From positions 1 through 7,101 of the forward strand of contig JAWKHR010000099.1 in assembly GCA_041394725.1 (NCBI GenBank): a stretch of DNA of 7,101 nucleotides, given 5' to 3'. Under the pieces are notes generated by a model. The model made no database searches. It saw nothing but the letters and a program-made list of their open reading frames with translations, and had not been told where the DNA came from. The DNA comes from JAWKHR01 sp041394725 (GTDB taxonomy: Bacteria > Acidobacteriota > Vicinamibacteria > Vicinamibacterales > SCN-69-37). The position numbers and the translations under genes were made by a program. Shown one piece after another: positions 5,512-7,101 of the stretch. The stretch's first letter is position 1; each line of letters starts with the position of its first letter.

Positions 5512-5985
5512 ATGACCGCGAGATCCCGGACCGCCCAGGACATCCCCAGCCGCCGCCGCGCCGAGCTGCGACGGCTCCTCGAAACCCGGCACCGACAGCT
5601 GGAACTGTCGCTGCGCGACCGCGTCGGCGATGCGCGGTCCGAGCACGCGGCGCACCTTCAGGAGGGCAACGTCGACGAGTACGAGGCGTCCGAGATGGAA
5701 GTCCAGAGCACCATCGAGGCCGCCCTCGTGCAACTGCAGGCCGAGGCGCTGGCACGCGTCGCGGACGCGCTCCGCCGCCTGGACGCCGGCCTCTATGGCC
5801 GGTGCGCGACCTGCGGTCGCGAGATCGCCTCGGCCCGCCTCCGGGCGCTGCCCTTTGCCGTGCGGTGCCGGCAGTGCCAGGATGACTTCGAGCGGGCCTC
5901 CCCGGCCGGCCCCGCCGTGGACGCCGGGGACGCCGGCCGGCGAACGGCCACCCGCGCTCGCGCGCTGACCGAGCCCGACGCCTGA
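5512..5985 (+). CDS. DksA/TraR-type C4 zinc-finger protein
   Basis: Member of the DksA/TraR family, which enters the RNA polymerase secondary channel and alters initiation, often with ppGpp. The 157-residue product has a long coiled coil (about 14-95) and a C4 zinc finger, C98-X2-C101-X17-C119-X2-C122, in the family context LYGRCATCGREI, RLRALP, CRQC. From memory of E. coli DksA, the segment from the coil tip to the first finger Cys aligns without a gap: DksA D71-xx-D74-x-A76 becomes D55-xx-E58-x-S60. The two activity residues are thus conservatively replaced, so tip activity may be changed. The tail after about 125 is Ala/Arg-rich and probably disordered. ATG 5512 is chosen because GGAG lies 7 bases upstream; the in-frame ATG at 5440 lacks a ribosome-binding site, adds a low-complexity Arg-rich stretch and overlaps the predicted -10. 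It heads an operon with two hydrolase-like genes, 44 bp upstream of the first. Confidence 0.88.
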   Translation: MTARSRTAQDIPSRRRAELRRLLETRHRQLELSLRDRVGDARSEHAAHLQEGNVDEYEASEMEVQSTIEAALVQLQAEALARVADALRRLDAGLYGRCATCGREIASARLRALPFAVRCRQCQDDFERASPAGPAVDAGDAGRRTATRARALTEPDA

Positions 5986-6029
5986 GCCGCGGTCCGCGCC
6001 TGGAGCTGCCGCCGAGCCAGGAGGCGATG

Positions 6030-6938
6030 ATGCCGGGAACGCGACGCCCATCGGTCGTGCCGGTGCGTGACGGCCTCGCGTCGCGATGGCTCGCGTCGAT
6101 GTCGCTCGTGGCCGTCCTGGCCGCGCCGGGCTGTGCCGGCCGCATCGCCCCGACCGGCCCGGCCGCACGTCCGGACCTGTTCTCCGCAACCGTCCCACTC
6201 CGCGGCCGGCCGTTCGATGTGCATCTGTCCGCACCGGCCTCGCCGGTCGATCCCGACGTCCTCGTGCTGTACGGGAGCGGGGACGGCGGCTGGTTCGGGG
6301 CCGCCGTGGACATGTTCCGAGACATCGCCGCGACCGGGCGCTTCACCGTCGGCATCAGCGCGCGCGCGTTCCTCCGCGTGGAAGAGTCGGGAGGCGGCTC
6401 GACGACACCCGGCCAGGTCGCGGAAGACTACCAGGCGATCATCCAGGGCGCCGAGCGGCGCCTCGGGCTCGCGCCGACGACACGGGTGGTGCTGACGGGC
6501 TGGTCACGCGGCGCGGCCTTCGCGGTGCTGGCCGGCGAGGACCGGAGACTGCAGTCGACGCTGGCCGGCCTCGTCCTGATCGGACTTCCCGAGGAAGAGG
6601 ATCTGCGCGTGCGGAGCGACGCGGACCGCGGTCCGGGCGCGGTCGGCGGGCGCGCCGACACGCACCGGATCCGGTTCGATGCCTACGACGCGCTTCCGCG
6701 GCTCGACCGGTTCCGGTGCGCCCTGATCCAGTCCACCGGCGACGACTACCTGCCGGCATCCGAGGCGCGGGGCCACTTCGGCCCCGACACCGCCACCCGG
6801 CGGTTCTATTCGGTCACGGCCGACAACCATCGGTTCTCCGGCGGCAGACCCGCGTTCAACGCCGCGCTGCGCGACGCCCTCGCGTGGGTGAGCGCCTCGA
6901 CCGCGCCCGCCGGAGCGATGCAGGAGCCGCGAAGATGA
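6030..6938 (+). CDS. VirJ/AcvB-like periplasmic alpha/beta hydrolase, probable lipoprotein
   Basis: Alpha/beta-hydrolase of 302 residues. VLVLYGSGDGGW (77-88) carries the GDGGW motif of the VirJ/AcvB family. The nucleophile elbow is GWSRG with S159; the acid is likely D238 or D239 in STGDDYLPA; H267 in DNHRFSG fits the catalytic His. The full triad therefore appears present. An N-terminal signal (hydrophobic SLVAVLAA, then PGC with C35) suggests a lipoprotein, although Pro at -2 is unusual in a lipobox. Agrobacterium AcvB hydrolyses lysyl-phosphatidylglycerol, and VirJ is linked to virulence secretion; whether this protein acts on lipids is unknown, and no aminoacyl-PG synthase is in view. 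AGGAGG ends 5 bases before ATG 6030 and only 2 before ATG 6027, so 6030 is preferred. The stop codon overlaps the next gene's start (ATGA), indicating coupling. The mid-region 190-220 is Arg/Asp-rich and probably a loop. Confidence 0.8.
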   Translation: MPGTRRPSVVPVRDGLASRWLASMSLVAVLAAPGCAGRIAPTGPAARPDLFSATVPLRGRPFDVHLSAPASPVDPDVLVLYGSGDGGWFGAAVDMFRDIAATGRFTVGISARAFLRVEESGGGSTTPGQVAEDYQAIIQGAERRLGLAPTTRVVLTGWSRGAAFAVLAGEDRRLQSTLAGLVLIGLPEEEDLRVRSDADRGPGAVGGRADTHRIRFDAYDALPRLDRFRCALIQSTGDDYLPASEARGHFGPDTATRRFYSVTADNHRFSGGRPAFNAALRDALAWVSASTAPAGAMQEPRR

Positions 6939-7101
6939 CGCACCCGCACCCCACCAGCCTCCTGCTGGCCGTGACCGTCGCCCTCTCGCTGGCGGCCACG
7001 ACCGCGGCGGTGCAGCCGACCCGGCAACTCGTGATTCGCGATCGTCCCCAGACCCTGCGCCTGTACGGCCCGGCCACTGGCGCGCCGGTCATCGTCACGA
7101 G
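6935..7101 (+). CDS. Exported protein, likely second alpha/beta hydrolase (5' end only)
   Basis: Only 55 residues are in the window. ATG 6935 overlaps the preceding stop codon by 4 bases (ATGA), so translation is coupled. Residues 1 to about 25 form a typical signal peptide (SLLLAVTVALSLAATTAA). The next stretch, VIRDRPQTLRLYGPATGAPVIVTS, parallels the start of the preceding hydrolase (VPLRGRPFDVHLSAP, then DPDVLVLYGS). That pattern, RP-x-x-[VL]-x-L-x-x-P and then a hydrophobic strand, suggests a paralogue in which a GDGGW-like oxyanion motif would come just beyond the edge. Export is well supported; the hydrolase assignment is tentative. Confidence 0.65.
   Translation, partial: MTHPHPTSLLLAVTVALSLAATTAAVQPTRQLVIRDRPQTLRLYGPATGAPVIVT

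Noticed and set aside
5422..6355. Overlapping minus-strand frames (5422-6234 and 5510-6355)
   Set aside because: Both are shadows of the dksA-like and hydrolase genes, with no recognisable domain and low-complexity composition.
1..7101. tRNA, rRNA, insertion sequence, prophage or integration site
   Set aside because: I looked for cloverleaf arms, transposase-like proteins and terminal repeats and saw none.

Overview
The window is GC-rich, about two thirds G+C by eye, densely coding and free of mobile elements. A large Oar-type TonB-dependent receptor with an N-terminal carboxypeptidase-regulatory-like domain, beside ExbD and a VirJ-like lipoprotein hydrolase, suggests a Gram-negative (diderm) bacterium. 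An acidobacterium of the Vicinamibacteria type is my best guess, but nothing here proves it.

Layout. Positions 1-1847 (minus) hold the first 615 residues of the receptor, which runs off the left edge. It is divergent from an exbD gene (2111-2581, plus) across a 263-bp regulatory gap. exbD converges, with a 10-bp gap, on a two-component pair read from the minus strand: an OmpR/PhoB-family response regulator (4669-3995) translationally coupled to a membrane histidine kinase (3998-2592). Upstream on the same strand is a stand-alone STAS protein (5202-4846). It is divergent, across a 309-bp regulatory gap (5203-5511), from a plus-strand operon: a DksA/TraR-type zinc-finger protein (5512-5985), a VirJ/AcvB-like alpha/beta hydrolase with a lipoprotein-like signal (6030-6938), and the start of a second exported protein that looks like a hydrolase paralogue (6935 to the right edge). 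The 176-bp gap 4670-4845 holds only GC-rich hairpins and a weak promoter-like patch.

The most striking feature is non-coding. Both divergent gaps carry two outward-facing arrays of 6-bp direct repeats with an 11-bp pitch: a TTAAT-type hexamer, a CTTCAC/T-type hexamer, then a TTCAG-type hexamer. In the receptor/exbD gap both arrays are followed after exactly 10 bp by the same hexamer, TGTACT, in the place of a -10 element. No good sigma-70 -35 box is present, so these look like activator-dependent promoters. Repeated hexamers at an 11-bp pitch are typical of OmpR/PhoB-family regulators (PhoB, PmrA/QseB, PhoP boxes), and such a regulator is encoded between the two gaps. I infer, without proof, one regulon covering nutrient uptake (receptor plus ExbD), STAS signalling, and the DksA-like/hydrolase operon.
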